This document shows positions 18,090 to 26,219 of a stretch of DNA of 64,000 nucleotides, piece by piece. The stretch is from the NCBI GenBank assembly GCA_017983465.1, contig JAGOBK010000002.1:1-64000 (forward strand), read 5' to 3'. Origin of the DNA: Crocinitomicaceae bacterium (lineage in GTDB: Bacteria > Bacteroidota > Bacteroidia > Flavobacteriales_D > Crocinitomicaceae). Under the pieces are notes generated by a model that saw only the letters and a program-made list of their open reading frames with translations, did no database searches and was not told the origin of the DNA. The position numbers and the translations under genes are program-made. Position 1 is the first letter of the stretch. Every line of letters starts with the position of its first letter.

Positions 18090-19229
18090 TTATTTCAATA
18101 TTTCTCGAGAAATTACCAATTTTTGAATTTCTGAGGTTCCTTCACCAATTGTCATGAGTTTTGCATCGCGTAAGAATTTCTCCGCTGGATACTCTTTCGT
18201 ATATCCGTATCCACCCATAATTTGTACTGCTTCATTGCCACATTTCACCGAAACTTCAGAAGCAAAGTACTTGGCAAATGCTCCTTCTTTGGTCATGTGT
18301 AATTTTTCATTTTTTCTGAATGCTGCCTGAAATGTCAATAATTCTGCTGCTTCAACTTGGGTTTTCATATCAGCCAATTTGAATGCAATTGCTTGAAATT
18401 GCGCGATTGGATGTCCGAATTGTTCGCGTTCCTTTGCGTATTTCACAGATGACTCATACGCGCCACGTGCAATTCCGCAACTTAACGAAGCGATAGAAAC
18501 GCGTCCACCATCAAGTATCTGCATTGCCTGTTTGAATCCGTCTCCAATATTTCCAATGACGTTTTCTTGAGGAACACGTACATTATCGAAAATCAGTTCG
18601 GCAGTTTCGCTCGCGCGTACTCCTAACTTATCTTTAATTTTTACTGCTGAAAATCCTGGCATATCTTTTTCAATGATAAACGCAGTAATTCCATTTGAAT
18701 CTAATAATTCACCGGTACGCACTAAAATAACAGCAATATCGCCACTTAAGCCGTGAGTTATCCAGTTTTTTGCTCCATTAATAACCCAATCATTGCCATC
18801 TTTTACGGCAGTGGTTTGCATGCGCATTGCATCAGAACCCGTATTTGCTTCCGTTAGTCCCCAAGCACCTATGAATTCTCCTGAAGCTAATTTAGGAAGG
18901 TATTTTTTCTTTTGCTCCTCGTTTCCATGGTAATAAATATGTCCAGTGCACAAGGAATTATGTGCTGCAACACTTAATCCAATTCCTCCACAAACTTTTC
19001 CAAGTTCCATTAATGCGGTTGCATATTCGAAATACGTAAATCCTGATCCACCGTATTCTTCTGGGATAAAAATACCAAGGAGTCCCAGTTCACCCATTTT
19101 TTTCATGGTTTCAACTGGAAAATGCTCATCGGCATCCCATTGTTTGTAAAAAGGTTTGATTTCCTTTTCTGCAAAATCACGCACCATCTGTGCGATCATC
19201 ATTTGGTTTTCGTTAAGAGAGAAATTCAT
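18090..19229 (-). CDS. Acyl-CoA dehydrogenase
   Basis: A FAD-dependent enzyme that oxidises acyl-CoA to trans-2-enoyl-CoA in beta-oxidation or branched-chain amino acid breakdown, passing electrons to ETF. The 379 residues are typical of the short/medium-chain family. Visible are the N-terminal helical domain (FIPEEYGGSG near 55), the FAD-binding middle domain (WGLTEANTGSDA near 120 and NGAKNWITHG near 145) and the C-terminal block MGGYGYTKEYPAEKFLRDAK with IGEGTSEIQ, in which the Glu before GTSEI is the usual catalytic base. The chain length handled is unknown. A 10-base tandem repeat lies directly before its start. Confidence 0.95.
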   Translation of the reverse strand: MNFSLNENQMMIAQMVRDFAEKEIKPFYKQWDADEHFPVETMKKMGELGLLGIFIPEEYGGSGFTYFEYATALMELGKVCGGIGLSVAAHNSLCTGHIYYHGNEEQKKKYLPKLASGEFIGAWGLTEANTGSDAMRMQTTAVKDGNDWVINGAKNWITHGLSGDIAVILVRTGELLDSNGITAFIIEKDMPGFSAVKIKDKLGVRASETAELIFDNVRVPQENVIGNIGDGFKQAMQILDGGRVSIASLSCGIARGAYESSVKYAKEREQFGHPIAQFQAIAFKLADMKTQVEAAELLTFQAAFRKNEKLHMTKEGAFAKYFASEVSVKCGNEAVQIMGGYGYTKEYPAEKFLRDAKLMTIGEGTSEIQKLVISREILK

Positions 19230-19230
19230 T

Positions 19231-19257
19231 GTTGTTGATTGTTGTTGATTGTTGATT
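19231..19257. repeat. Short tandem repeat in the acyl-CoA dehydrogenase leader
   Basis: GTTGTTGATT occurs twice in perfect tandem (19231-19250), followed by a partial copy GTTGATT. It lies immediately upstream of the minus-strand ATG. No -7 box was found in the same 37-base gap. Confidence 0.8.
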
Positions 19258-19266
19258 AAGGTTGTT

Positions 19267-19797
19267 TCAATAGGAGATTATTCCATTTATATTTGATGAG
19301 TAATTTTTTAATTTTTCTTGTCCTTCTAGGAAGCTTAGTTCAACAAGGAAGCTAAATCCTGCGACCTTTGCCCCACTCTTTTGTATTAACTCTGCTGCTG
19401 CACTTGCTGATCCACCGGTTGCTAATAAATCATCATGAATCAATACGCGTTGATTTGCTTGAACGGCATCACTATGCATTTCGATGACAGCACTGCCGTA
19501 TTCCAAGTCATAGGCATGTTTAATTTTATTGTAGGGAAGTTTTCCTTCCTTGCGAATAAGGATAAATGGTATTCCAAGTTTAATCGCTAATGGGAAACCG
19601 AATAAAAATCCTCGGCTTTCTATTCCTGCGACCGCGTCTAAGTTCGCATCTTTATAGGTTTCTACTAAATGATTTAGCACATCAGCGGATAATTCTGCGT
19701 CCAACATAATAGTTGAAATATCCTTGAACAAGATGCCTGGTTTAGGAAAATCAGCCACATCTCGAATACATGTTTTTAGTCTATTTTGAATACTCAT
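19267..19797 (-). CDS. apt: Adenine phosphoribosyltransferase
   Basis: It salvages adenine with PRPP to AMP in the cytosol. The 176 residues carry GIESRGFLFG (about 58-67), RKEGKLPYNK (about 82-91), YDLEYGS, and the PRPP-binding loop VLIHDDLLATGGS at 118-130. The length fits Apt. Its ATG is five bases from a perfect -7 box which lies inside the end of the upstream helix-hairpin-helix gene, so it can be transcribed on its own, with little or no leader. Confidence 0.96.
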   Translation of the reverse strand: MSIQNRLKTCIRDVADFPKPGILFKDISTIMLDAELSADVLNHLVETYKDANLDAVAGIESRGFLFGFPLAIKLGIPFILIRKEGKLPYNKIKHAYDLEYGSAVIEMHSDAVQANQRVLIHDDLLATGGSASAAAELIQKSGAKVAGFSFLVELSFLEGQEKLKNYSSNINGIISY

Positions 19798-19799
19798 AC

Positions 19800-20690
19800 C
19801 TACAAAGATAGGTAAGGTCTGACTTTTTCGAATGTTTCTTGGTCAATAATTACCGATTCGCGAATTTCTTCTATTGATTTAAACCCTCCTTTTTGCATCC
19901 TCATTTTAACAATTGAATTCGCTTGATTCCAATTTAAGTAAGGATGGGACTGTAATTCCTCCGCACTCGCTTGATTAATAGATAGCTTTCTAATGGTTGA
20001 TGTTTCACAACTTAATTGTGCTTGAATTTGCGTATAAATTTCTGGTGTCATTTTCCAAACTTCAAGAATTTGCTCTTTGCGAACGAATCCACCTAATTGT
20101 TGTTGGTATTTGATGATTTGACGCGCGTAAAATGGGCCTAGACCTTTTATTTTCATGAGTTCCTCTTCACTTGCATCATTGGCATTCACGGGTGCCGGAG
20201 AATTGGTTCCTTGTACGGTTTGTTTCCTGGCTATTTCACTTGCCTCGGGAGGATATTGCGTGAAATCCTTGATGTTCTCAAATGTTTTTTGGGGAATGAA
20301 CTTAATTTTCTGCAGTTCTTCATCGGAATGTATCCCGCGTTTAGTGAATTTAAGAACAATGGAAGCCTGTTTTTCGCTCAAACCGAATTGCATCCATTCT
20401 TCCATAGATAGTTCATTCGGATTGAAGGACTTCGTTGGCTTTTTGAAGGATCTTTTTGAATGAGGCCACTTTCTTTTTTTGTAATTAGAAGCCCATCCAT
20501 TAAATTTTCGGTTTGAGTGCCATCTTGGCTTTTCTTCAACTGGCAGCAGAACTAGTTTTGTCGCTGAATCATCCTTTTGAATGAATAAAAAAAAACGTGG
20601 CGCGAAAATAATCAGAACAGAGGCTATTAATAGCACCCAAATTCCGCGTTGATGCCGGATGGACATATCGAATGGATTACCTTGAAACAT
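19800..20690 (-). CDS. Membrane-anchored helix-hairpin-helix protein (ComEA-like repeats)
   Basis: This 296-residue protein has one N-terminal membrane helix (about 17-37, GIWVLLIASVLIIFAPRFFL), a basic linker (about 50-80) and a series of helix-hairpin-helix units: MEEWMQFGLSEKQAS (about 96-110), NANDASEEELMKIKGLG (about 169-185), LSINQASAEEL (about 233-243) and a final pair. Such modules bind DNA backbone non-specifically. ComEA takes up DNA in competent bacteria, but here the multi-HhH arrangement and lack of other com genes leave the role open. A near -7 box (CAAAATTT on the plus strand, 20698-20705) precedes it. It ends two bases before apt. Confidence 0.82.
   Translation of the reverse strand: MFQGNPFDMSIRHQRGIWVLLIASVLIIFAPRFFLFIQKDDSATKLVLLPVEEKPRWHSNRKFNGWASNYKKRKWPHSKRSFKKPTKSFNPNELSMEEWMQFGLSEKQASIVLKFTKRGIHSDEELQKIKFIPQKTFENIKDFTQYPPEASEIARKQTVQGTNSPAPVNANDASEEELMKIKGLGPFYARQIIKYQQQLGGFVRKEQILEVWKMTPEIYTQIQAQLSCETSTIRKLSINQASAEELQSHPYLNWNQANSIVKMRMQKGGFKSIEEIRESVIIDQETFEKVRPYLSL
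19803..19810 (-). promoter_or_regulatory. -7 box of apt, abutting the start codon
   Basis: The minus strand reads TATCTTTG, TAGGT, ATG: a perfect -7 box, then five bases, then the start. It overlaps the final codons and stop region of the upstream gene. Confidence 0.55.
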
Positions 20691-20777
20691 GTGCGTTCAA
20701 AATTTAAGTCAAACAAACTATTCAAGTAATCTTTTCCCCGAAAACTAAACGTTGGAAATAGTAAAAAAGTATATCAA

Positions 20778-22214
20778 TTAGCTCTTTTTTCTATCAGCAA
20801 TAAAGTAGATTGGAATACCTAGAAGGACAATCAGCAATCCCATTCCTGCATTTCTTAAATCATAAACGAGCAAATCAACACATATGGCCAACGTTACAAG
20901 AATGTACAAGGCCGGAATGAATGGGTAGCCGAAAGCTTTGTATGGTCGTTCCGTGTCCGGTTCTTTTTTTCTCAAAATGAAGATGCCGAAAATTGTCAGG
21001 ATGTAAAATAATAGACTTGCAAAGGTACTGTACACCAGAAGGTCGCCATATTTACCAGACAAGCATAAAATACTTGCCCAAATTCCTTGAATCCACATGG
21101 CAACGCTAGGCACATTGAATTGATTCAATTTTTTAGCTTGCTTGAAGAAGAGTCCATCAGAGGACATTGCATAAAACAAACGTGAACCCGCCAAAATGAG
21201 TCCGTTATTACATCCGAAAGTTGAAATCATGATTAATGCCGCCATCATTGAAATTCCGAGTCCACCAAAAATAACGGAAGCAGCTCCTGCCCCAACTCGG
21301 TCATTTGCCGCGAACATGATTCCTTGTCCGATTGCATCAGTTGCCATCGGATCTCCACCTTTCGGTAAAAGTGCTAAATAGGCAAGGTTTGCCAAAATGT
21401 ATATGACGGTAACGATGGTCGTTCCAAAGAACAGGCTTTTTGGGATGTTTTTTTTGGGGTCTTTAATTTCACCAGCAATGAAAGTGACATTATTCCATGC
21501 ATCTGAAGAGAATAATGAATTAATGATTGTCGCTCCTAAGGCGCCCATTAATGCGAATCCAGTTAAAGGAATCGTGTCTAATTCTCCACTTGGTAATTGA
21601 ATGGTTTTATAGGCGTCCCACATGTGATCAAAATTCTGTGAGAATACATCCGATTTTAATCCAATTACTAGACCCAAAACGATGAGGGCAAACAGGGCAA
21701 ATAACTTTGCTGCTGTAAAAATTAATTGAAGGATTTTGCCATTTTGAACACCTCTAGAATTTAGAACAGTAAGGACCATAATGCTCCCAATCGCGACTAA
21801 TTGTCCATAGGAAACACTAACAAAAGTTGATTTTAAAAAGACATCATTCAAGACGGGAAAGAAAACACCTGCATATTTTGCAAAAGCGACTGCAACAGCT
21901 GCGATTACACCTGTTTGTATGACAGTGAAAACAGTCCACCCATAAAGAAACGACATCATTTTTCCATATGCTCGTTGAATGTAAACATATTGTCCGCCAG
22001 CATTTGGCATCATGCCAGCTAGTTCACCATAACTAAGCGCAGCAAAAATGGTAATTAATCCAGTAAGAACCCATAGGACTATCATCCATGCTGCAGAACC
22101 AATATCGCGCATCATTGGAGCTGTAACAATGAAAATTCCAGAACCAATCATTGATCCAGCGACCAACAAGGTAGCGTCTAATAGTCCGAGTGATTGTTTT
22201 AATTTTGATTCCAT
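20778..22214 (-). CDS. APC-family amino acid permease
   Basis: A 478-residue inner-membrane transporter with about 12 hydrophobic segments. The first helix carries the family's unwound substrate motif (VAGSMIGSGIFI, about 17-28), and ALSYGELAGMMPNAGGQYVY (about 60-79) matches the conserved region between helices 2 and 3. The family usually exchanges or symports amino acids; the exact substrate cannot be read. It follows a longer APC permease (22300-23865) on the same strand but a terminator separates them, so the two are probably not one operon. Confidence 0.9.
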   Translation of the reverse strand: MESKLKQSLGLLDATLLVAGSMIGSGIFIVTAPMMRDIGSAAWMIVLWVLTGLITIFAALSYGELAGMMPNAGGQYVYIQRAYGKMMSFLYGWTVFTVIQTGVIAAVAVAFAKYAGVFFPVLNDVFLKSTFVSVSYGQLVAIGSIMVLTVLNSRGVQNGKILQLIFTAAKLFALFALIVLGLVIGLKSDVFSQNFDHMWDAYKTIQLPSGELDTIPLTGFALMGALGATIINSLFSSDAWNNVTFIAGEIKDPKKNIPKSLFFGTTIVTVIYILANLAYLALLPKGGDPMATDAIGQGIMFAANDRVGAGAASVIFGGLGISMMAALIMISTFGCNNGLILAGSRLFYAMSSDGLFFKQAKKLNQFNVPSVAMWIQGIWASILCLSGKYGDLLVYSTFASLLFYILTIFGIFILRKKEPDTERPYKAFGYPFIPALYILVTLAICVDLLVYDLRNAGMGLLIVLLGIPIYFIADRKKS

Positions 22215-22237
22215 AGTAGTTCTGTTTAGTTAAAACA

Positions 22238-22268
22238 AAACTGTCCTCTCCTATGGAGAAGACAGTTT
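22238..22268 (-). terminator. Terminator after the longer APC permease
   Basis: The plus strand AAACTGTC-C-TCTCC-TAT-GGAGA-A-GACAGTTT forms a 13-bp stem with one mismatch and a three-base loop. On the minus strand the stem is followed by TTTTGTTTT, which fits termination of the gene ending at 22300. It lies between the two permease genes. Confidence 0.75.
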
Positions 22269-22299
22269 CAATTTTATATCAATAAGTTCGACTGTGCGT

Positions 22300-23865
22300 C
22301 TATTTTTTCGGGTGCAAATGTGAGTTTCTACGGCTGTAAGTGAAATAGATGATTAATCCAAGTCCCATCCACAATGCTGCTGCTTGCAACGTTGCGATAT
22401 CTAAAGAAACAATCATCGCTGTACACACAAGAATTCCTAAAATTGGAACCAATGGCACCAATGGAGTTTTGAATGGTCGTTTTAACTCTGGGTTGCTTTT
22501 ACGCATGATTAAAATTCCAAGACTCACGAGAATAAAAGCGAACAATGTTCCGAAAGATGTTAAATCTCCAGCCACACTTCCAGGTACGAAGGCTGCGAAT
22601 GCACCAACGAAGATGAATAACATCCAGTTTGCGATGTAAGGTGTTTGAAATTTCGGGTGAAGTTTTCCAAATGCTGCTGGAATCAATCCATCTTGACTCA
22701 TGGAGAAAAACACGCGGCTTTGTCCCATCAACATAACAAGTATTACAGAGGAGAATCCTGCTAAAATCGCTAGTGTTACCCCCGTTCCTAACCATTCATA
22801 ACCTGCCATGTACGTTTTAATTGCGTAAGACACTGATGCTTCTTTTCCCGCAGTAGCAAATTCACTCCAATTCGCAACACCTGTTAATACGTGACCAAAA
22901 AGGATGTATAGTACTGTACAAATCGCCAATGATCCTAAAATTCCAATAGGCATATCGCGTTTTGGATTCTTTGCTTCTTGAGCTGTGGTACTTACGGCAT
23001 CAAAACCGATAAATGCAAAGAATACAATTCCTGCGCCACCAAGGACTCCACCCCAGCCCCATTTAAAAAATCCTTCGTGTCCAAATGTGCCTTCAGGAAT
23101 TAAATATGGCGTGTGGTTCTCTGGTTTGATGAATTGCCATCCGATGATGATAAACACCAATACAATCGCCACTTTGACAAAAACAATAATGGCATTTACA
23201 GTTGCAGATTCTTTTGTTCCTTTGATTAATAATAAGGTTAACGCTAACAAAATAATTAAAGCAGGAGCATTAATGAATCCGCTTGTAATAGAAACTTTAC
23301 TCATGATTTCTGCCGGCAAATTCTCGTATTGAGCTGCACTTAAAATACCTTTTTCAATTCCTTCCCAATGCCCAGGTAAGGCTTGAATTTGAGCTACCAT
23401 GTCTTGAGAAACCTTGTACATGCTTTCAAAAGGTGAATGACACCATTCATATGGTATGGCATTTCCAAGGAGGTTATTTAGGTACTCACTCCAAGCAATG
23501 GAAACTGTCGCTGCGCCTAAGGCATATTCCATGATTAATGACCAACCGATAATCCATGCAACTAACTCACCCATAGTCACAAAAGAATATGCGTAAGCAC
23601 TTCCTGAGATTGGAATCATGGATGCAAATTCCGCGTAGCAAAGTCCTGCCAAAGCACAACCGATTGCAGCAATAATAAAGGAAATCGTAACTCCTGACCC
23701 AGCGGCTTCTGAAGCGGCTGCAGCGGTACGAACGAATAAACCAGCACCGATGATTGCACCGATACCTAATGCGATCAAACTACCTGCACCAAGGGTGCGT
23801 TTCATCTGACTATTTTCGGCTTGCGCCAGTAAATCTACAAGTGATTTTTTTCTCCAAAGTGACAT
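22300..23865 (-). CDS. APC-family permease, cationic amino acid transporter-like
   Basis: A 521-residue inner-membrane protein with about 12-14 hydrophobic segments. The first helix motif ALGIGAIIGAGLFV (about 31-44) and the CYAEFASMIPISGSAYAY block (about 76-93) are those of the CAT-like branch of the APC superfamily. A long external loop (about 140-195) separates helices 3 and 5. The substrate is probably a neutral or cationic amino acid, but this is not resolvable from sequence. The start has a perfect -7 box 19 bases upstream, and a strong hairpin follows the stop. Confidence 0.9.
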   Translation of the reverse strand: MSLWRKKSLVDLLAQAENSQMKRTLGAGSLIALGIGAIIGAGLFVRTAAAASEAAGSGVTISFIIAAIGCALAGLCYAEFASMIPISGSAYAYSFVTMGELVAWIIGWSLIMEYALGAATVSIAWSEYLNNLLGNAIPYEWCHSPFESMYKVSQDMVAQIQALPGHWEGIEKGILSAAQYENLPAEIMSKVSITSGFINAPALIILLALTLLLIKGTKESATVNAIIVFVKVAIVLVFIIIGWQFIKPENHTPYLIPEGTFGHEGFFKWGWGGVLGGAGIVFFAFIGFDAVSTTAQEAKNPKRDMPIGILGSLAICTVLYILFGHVLTGVANWSEFATAGKEASVSYAIKTYMAGYEWLGTGVTLAILAGFSSVILVMLMGQSRVFFSMSQDGLIPAAFGKLHPKFQTPYIANWMLFIFVGAFAAFVPGSVAGDLTSFGTLFAFILVSLGILIMRKSNPELKRPFKTPLVPLVPILGILVCTAMIVSLDIATLQAAALWMGLGLIIYFTYSRRNSHLHPKK

Positions 23866-23884
23866 AGCATGAATTTAGTGAAAA

Positions 23885-23914
23885 CAAATATATCATTTTC
23901 AATGAAAACAGCAA
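23885..23914 (-). promoter_or_regulatory. Promoter of the CAT-like permease
   Basis: On the minus strand TTG (23912-23914), a 19-base spacer, and TATATTTG (23885-23892), a perfect -7 box, are followed by a 19-base leader to the ATG at 23865. Confidence 0.6.
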
Positions 23915-23959
23915 TAGATAAAAGTGCTTCGTAGGATTAAATGAAGATTTCTTTATTGC

Positions 23960-24841
23960 TTAAAGTAAATCGAGCGTGTCCTCGAGTTTTTTCGGGTTAT
24001 AGCCCAATCGAGCTTGAGCTTTGGATAAATTAAAGCCTGTTTTGGGTGGTCTCTTCGCAGGTTGATTCAAGGTAGAACTATCCGTTCTTTTTACTTGACT
24101 CATTGGTAATTTATAAAATTGTGCAATCCGTTCAACAAGGCGAAAGATGGACATCGTTTCGGGTCCCGCAATGTGAAATATCCCCTTTTCATTCAATGCA
24201 CAAATGCGAATGCAGGCCCAAGCAAGGTCGTCCGCCCATGTAGGAGCGCGAAACTGATCATCAATGATTGTTAACTCTTGCCCGTTTTTCAATGCTTCTT
24301 TTGCCCAAAGGACAATGTTTGATCGTGATAAATTATTTCCGGTTCCATAGACAATAATTGTTCGAACGATGGAATAACTTAAGCCTGGTAATTGTTGCAC
24401 AATCACCTCTGCTTGAACTTTTGATTTAGCATAAACACTTAATGGATTCGGCTTATCTCCCTCACTGTAATTTCCGATGAGTCCGTCAAACACAAAATCC
24501 GTTGAAAGCAATTGAAAATGACAATCGGTTTGAAGGCATTGTTTTGCAAGTAGCCGGACGGATTCGACATTGATTTTCTGGCATGATTCAGGGTCAAGTT
24601 CACACGTGTCGACATTGGTCATGGCAGCTGTATGAATGACATGTGTTGGTTTGAATGTTGTAAAAACTTCTTCGATTTCTAACTCATTACAAATATCCAT
24701 TGGGCAATAAAACTCCACTGGACAGTCTTGATTTCTATTTTGTCCTAATGATGTCGCTAAAAATACCCTGTCCGAGCGAAGCAACTGAGAAACTATTTTT
24801 TGTCCTAATAGTCCGTTACTTCCGGTTATAAGAATTCTCAT
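23960..24841 (-). CDS. RmlD-like NAD(P)-dependent reductase (SDR superfamily)
   Basis: A 293-residue protein beginning MRILITGSNGLLGQKIVSQL, the Rossmann GxxGxxG fold start. The THVIHTAAMTNVD stretch (about 67-79) and the SxxY-x3-K-like YAKSKVQAE (about 136-144) place it with dTDP-4-dehydrorhamnose reductases and extended SDRs. Rhamnose synthesis is not supported by neighbours, so the substrate is open. The ATG at 24841 overlaps the stop of the PspC gene in an ATGA; a TTG three codons upstream is possible but less likely. It is the last gene of the DUF2851-PspC-SDR operon. Confidence 0.88.
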   Translation of the reverse strand: MRILITGSNGLLGQKIVSQLLRSDRVFLATSLGQNRNQDCPVEFYCPMDICNELEIEEVFTTFKPTHVIHTAAMTNVDTCELDPESCQKINVESVRLLAKQCLQTDCHFQLLSTDFVFDGLIGNYSEGDKPNPLSVYAKSKVQAEVIVQQLPGLSYSIVRTIIVYGTGNNLSRSNIVLWAKEALKNGQELTIIDDQFRAPTWADDLAWACIRICALNEKGIFHIAGPETMSIFRLVERIAQFYKLPMSQVKRTDSSTLNQPAKRPPKTGFNLSKAQARLGYNPKKLEDTLDLL

Positions 24842-25077
24842 AAGTCCCAAATAGAATTTTTCTGTTTATGTTGGAGCTTAAAGTAATGTTTATGCTCTAA
24901 AATCCAAGCCATAATTAAATAGACAATGATTGGTGAACCCAAACCAAGGAAAGAAACATATATGAACGCAAGTCGTACCTTACTCGTTTTAAATCCGAGT
25001 CTTCGCGCCCACCATTCGCATACTCCGAAGGATTGCATTTCAAAGAAAAAGATGATTTTCTGCAAGAGTCGTCTCAT
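24838..25077 (-). CDS. PspC-domain small membrane protein
   Basis: This 79-residue protein is essentially one PspC domain: GVCEWWARRLGFKTSKVRLA (about 18-37), then a hydrophobic FIYVSFLGLGSPIIVYLIMA segment (about 38-57) and a charged tail. PspC domains sit in the inner membrane and, in enterobacteria, act in the phage-shock response, but stand-alone PspC proteins in this phylum have no proven role. Both ends overlap neighbours by four bases, so the three genes should be translationally coupled. Confidence 0.88.
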   Translation of the reverse strand: MRRLLQKIIFFFEMQSFGVCEWWARRLGFKTSKVRLAFIYVSFLGLGSPIIVYLIMAWILEHKHYFKLQHKQKNSIWDL

Positions 25078-26159
25078 GATTTTGTTATTTGTTGTCCAAC
25101 GCTACAATTTAAGCATTTTTTACGCGTACAAAATTGCTGATAAATTTCGAGATTGGCTTGAGACTCTAAGGCATTTTTAGACACAATTCCTGCTTCCTTC
25201 CATATTGAACTAATTCGATTAGACTCAGATGGTAGCGATTGCAAGAATTTCATTGCATGAACGATACCATGCTGCTTTTCATTTTGCAAACGAATGGTGT
25301 ATAAATCTATATATGTTTTGGCATTGATTAATAAATTATTTTGAAGCATTTTACTCTTTATTTGGGCTCGTTTAAAACCTTCGTTCCAATTATATTCGGA
25401 TAAATGTGAGCTGTCTTCATGGAAAAACCAACGGATAAATTTGATCCAAGAAGCAATTCTTGCTTTAAGATTCTTTGTCATATGTAGATTTCTACCCTTC
25501 CATCCCTGTTCATTTTCTAGGACAAGATTCAGGAGTTCTTGTTCTGAATAGATAAAATGATACGACAAGGGGATTTGATGTGTCAAAAGCTCGAAAGACA
25601 AGCTGTTGTTTTTTGTGCCAAACGCCTTTGAAATGAGTGAATAGCTATCTAGCGTTTTGGAATCTAAGGAATAATCCGTTTCATACTTGCGTTTTAAGCG
25701 GGTTTTAATTGCTCGATGTTGCATCATGCGAAATTGTGTATGAAATTCGTTAATTCGATTCTTACAATGGATTTTGGGGTCGATTTTCCAACGATAGTTG
25801 GATGGGAATTTAAATTCACCCGCTAAATAAGATTTTAGCTCAAGTGTTGGAAGTAAACTTTGATTGGAATAAACGGGTTGATCGTATTCATACACGACAT
25901 GAAGAATTACATTTTCATATGCTTGATCCGTATGATGCTGGTGTTTGTACCAATCAGATGATTTCAAATGAAACTCTATAGAACCGAACCAAGTCAAACC
26001 ATCGAAACGAATTTTCGCCAATTGAAAATCAGGCCCACTTCCTGCCTTATTCCAAATGCCGGGCTGACATATTTCTACCGGACTACCATTGATTAAATGA
26101 AAGGCATGAAAAGGAAGTCGCTTATCGGACCAAAGTTGTTGAAGGTGTATTTCGAGCAA
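25074..26159 (-). CDS. DUF2851 family protein
   Basis: A 361-residue protein of a family found mainly in Bacteroidota, with no proven function. The conserved N-terminal part (HLQQLWSDKRL, GIWNKAGSGPDF, GSIEFHLKSSDWYKH, ENVILHVVYEYD; about residues 5-95) is followed by a variable helical middle and a C-terminal Cys cluster (CTRKKCLNC). The Asp/Glu-rich first part has been suggestive of a nuclease-like fold, which I cannot verify. The frame begins at TTG (26157-26159), and TTACTTTG, a near -7 box, overlaps this codon, so the start is uncertain. The PspC gene overlaps its end by four bases. Confidence 0.82.
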   Translation of the reverse strand: MLEIHLQQLWSDKRLPFHAFHLINGSPVEICQPGIWNKAGSGPDFQLAKIRFDGLTWFGSIEFHLKSSDWYKHQHHTDQAYENVILHVVYEYDQPVYSNQSLLPTLELKSYLAGEFKFPSNYRWKIDPKIHCKNRINEFHTQFRMMQHRAIKTRLKRKYETDYSLDSKTLDSYSLISKAFGTKNNSLSFELLTHQIPLSYHFIYSEQELLNLVLENEQGWKGRNLHMTKNLKARIASWIKFIRWFFHEDSSHLSEYNWNEGFKRAQIKSKMLQNNLLINAKTYIDLYTIRLQNEKQHGIVHAMKFLQSLPSESNRISSIWKEAGIVSKNALESQANLEIYQQFCTRKKCLNCSVGQQITKS

Positions 26160-26193
26160 AGTAATCTGAATTGATTACTTTAAGTTACAAAAA

Positions 26194-26216
26194 AAAGGCG
26201 TTCAATGAACGCCTTT
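26194..26216 (-). terminator. Terminator of the PorE-like OmpA gene
   Basis: GGCGTTC/GAACGCC with AAA/TTT extension forms a 10-bp stem and three-base loop. On the minus strand it is followed by a long T run (plus-strand A's at 26189-26196). It begins three bases after the stop of the upstream gene. Confidence 0.88.
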
Positions 26217-26219
26217 CTC

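Noticed and set aside
19800..20690. Competence locus built on the ComEA-like helix-hairpin-helix protein.
   Set aside because: No other competence gene is adjacent, and multi-HhH anchored proteins have other roles in this phylum.
20778..23865. The two APC permeases as a recent tandem duplication.
   Set aside because: They differ in length, loops and first-helix motifs and are separated by a terminator; they belong to different branches.
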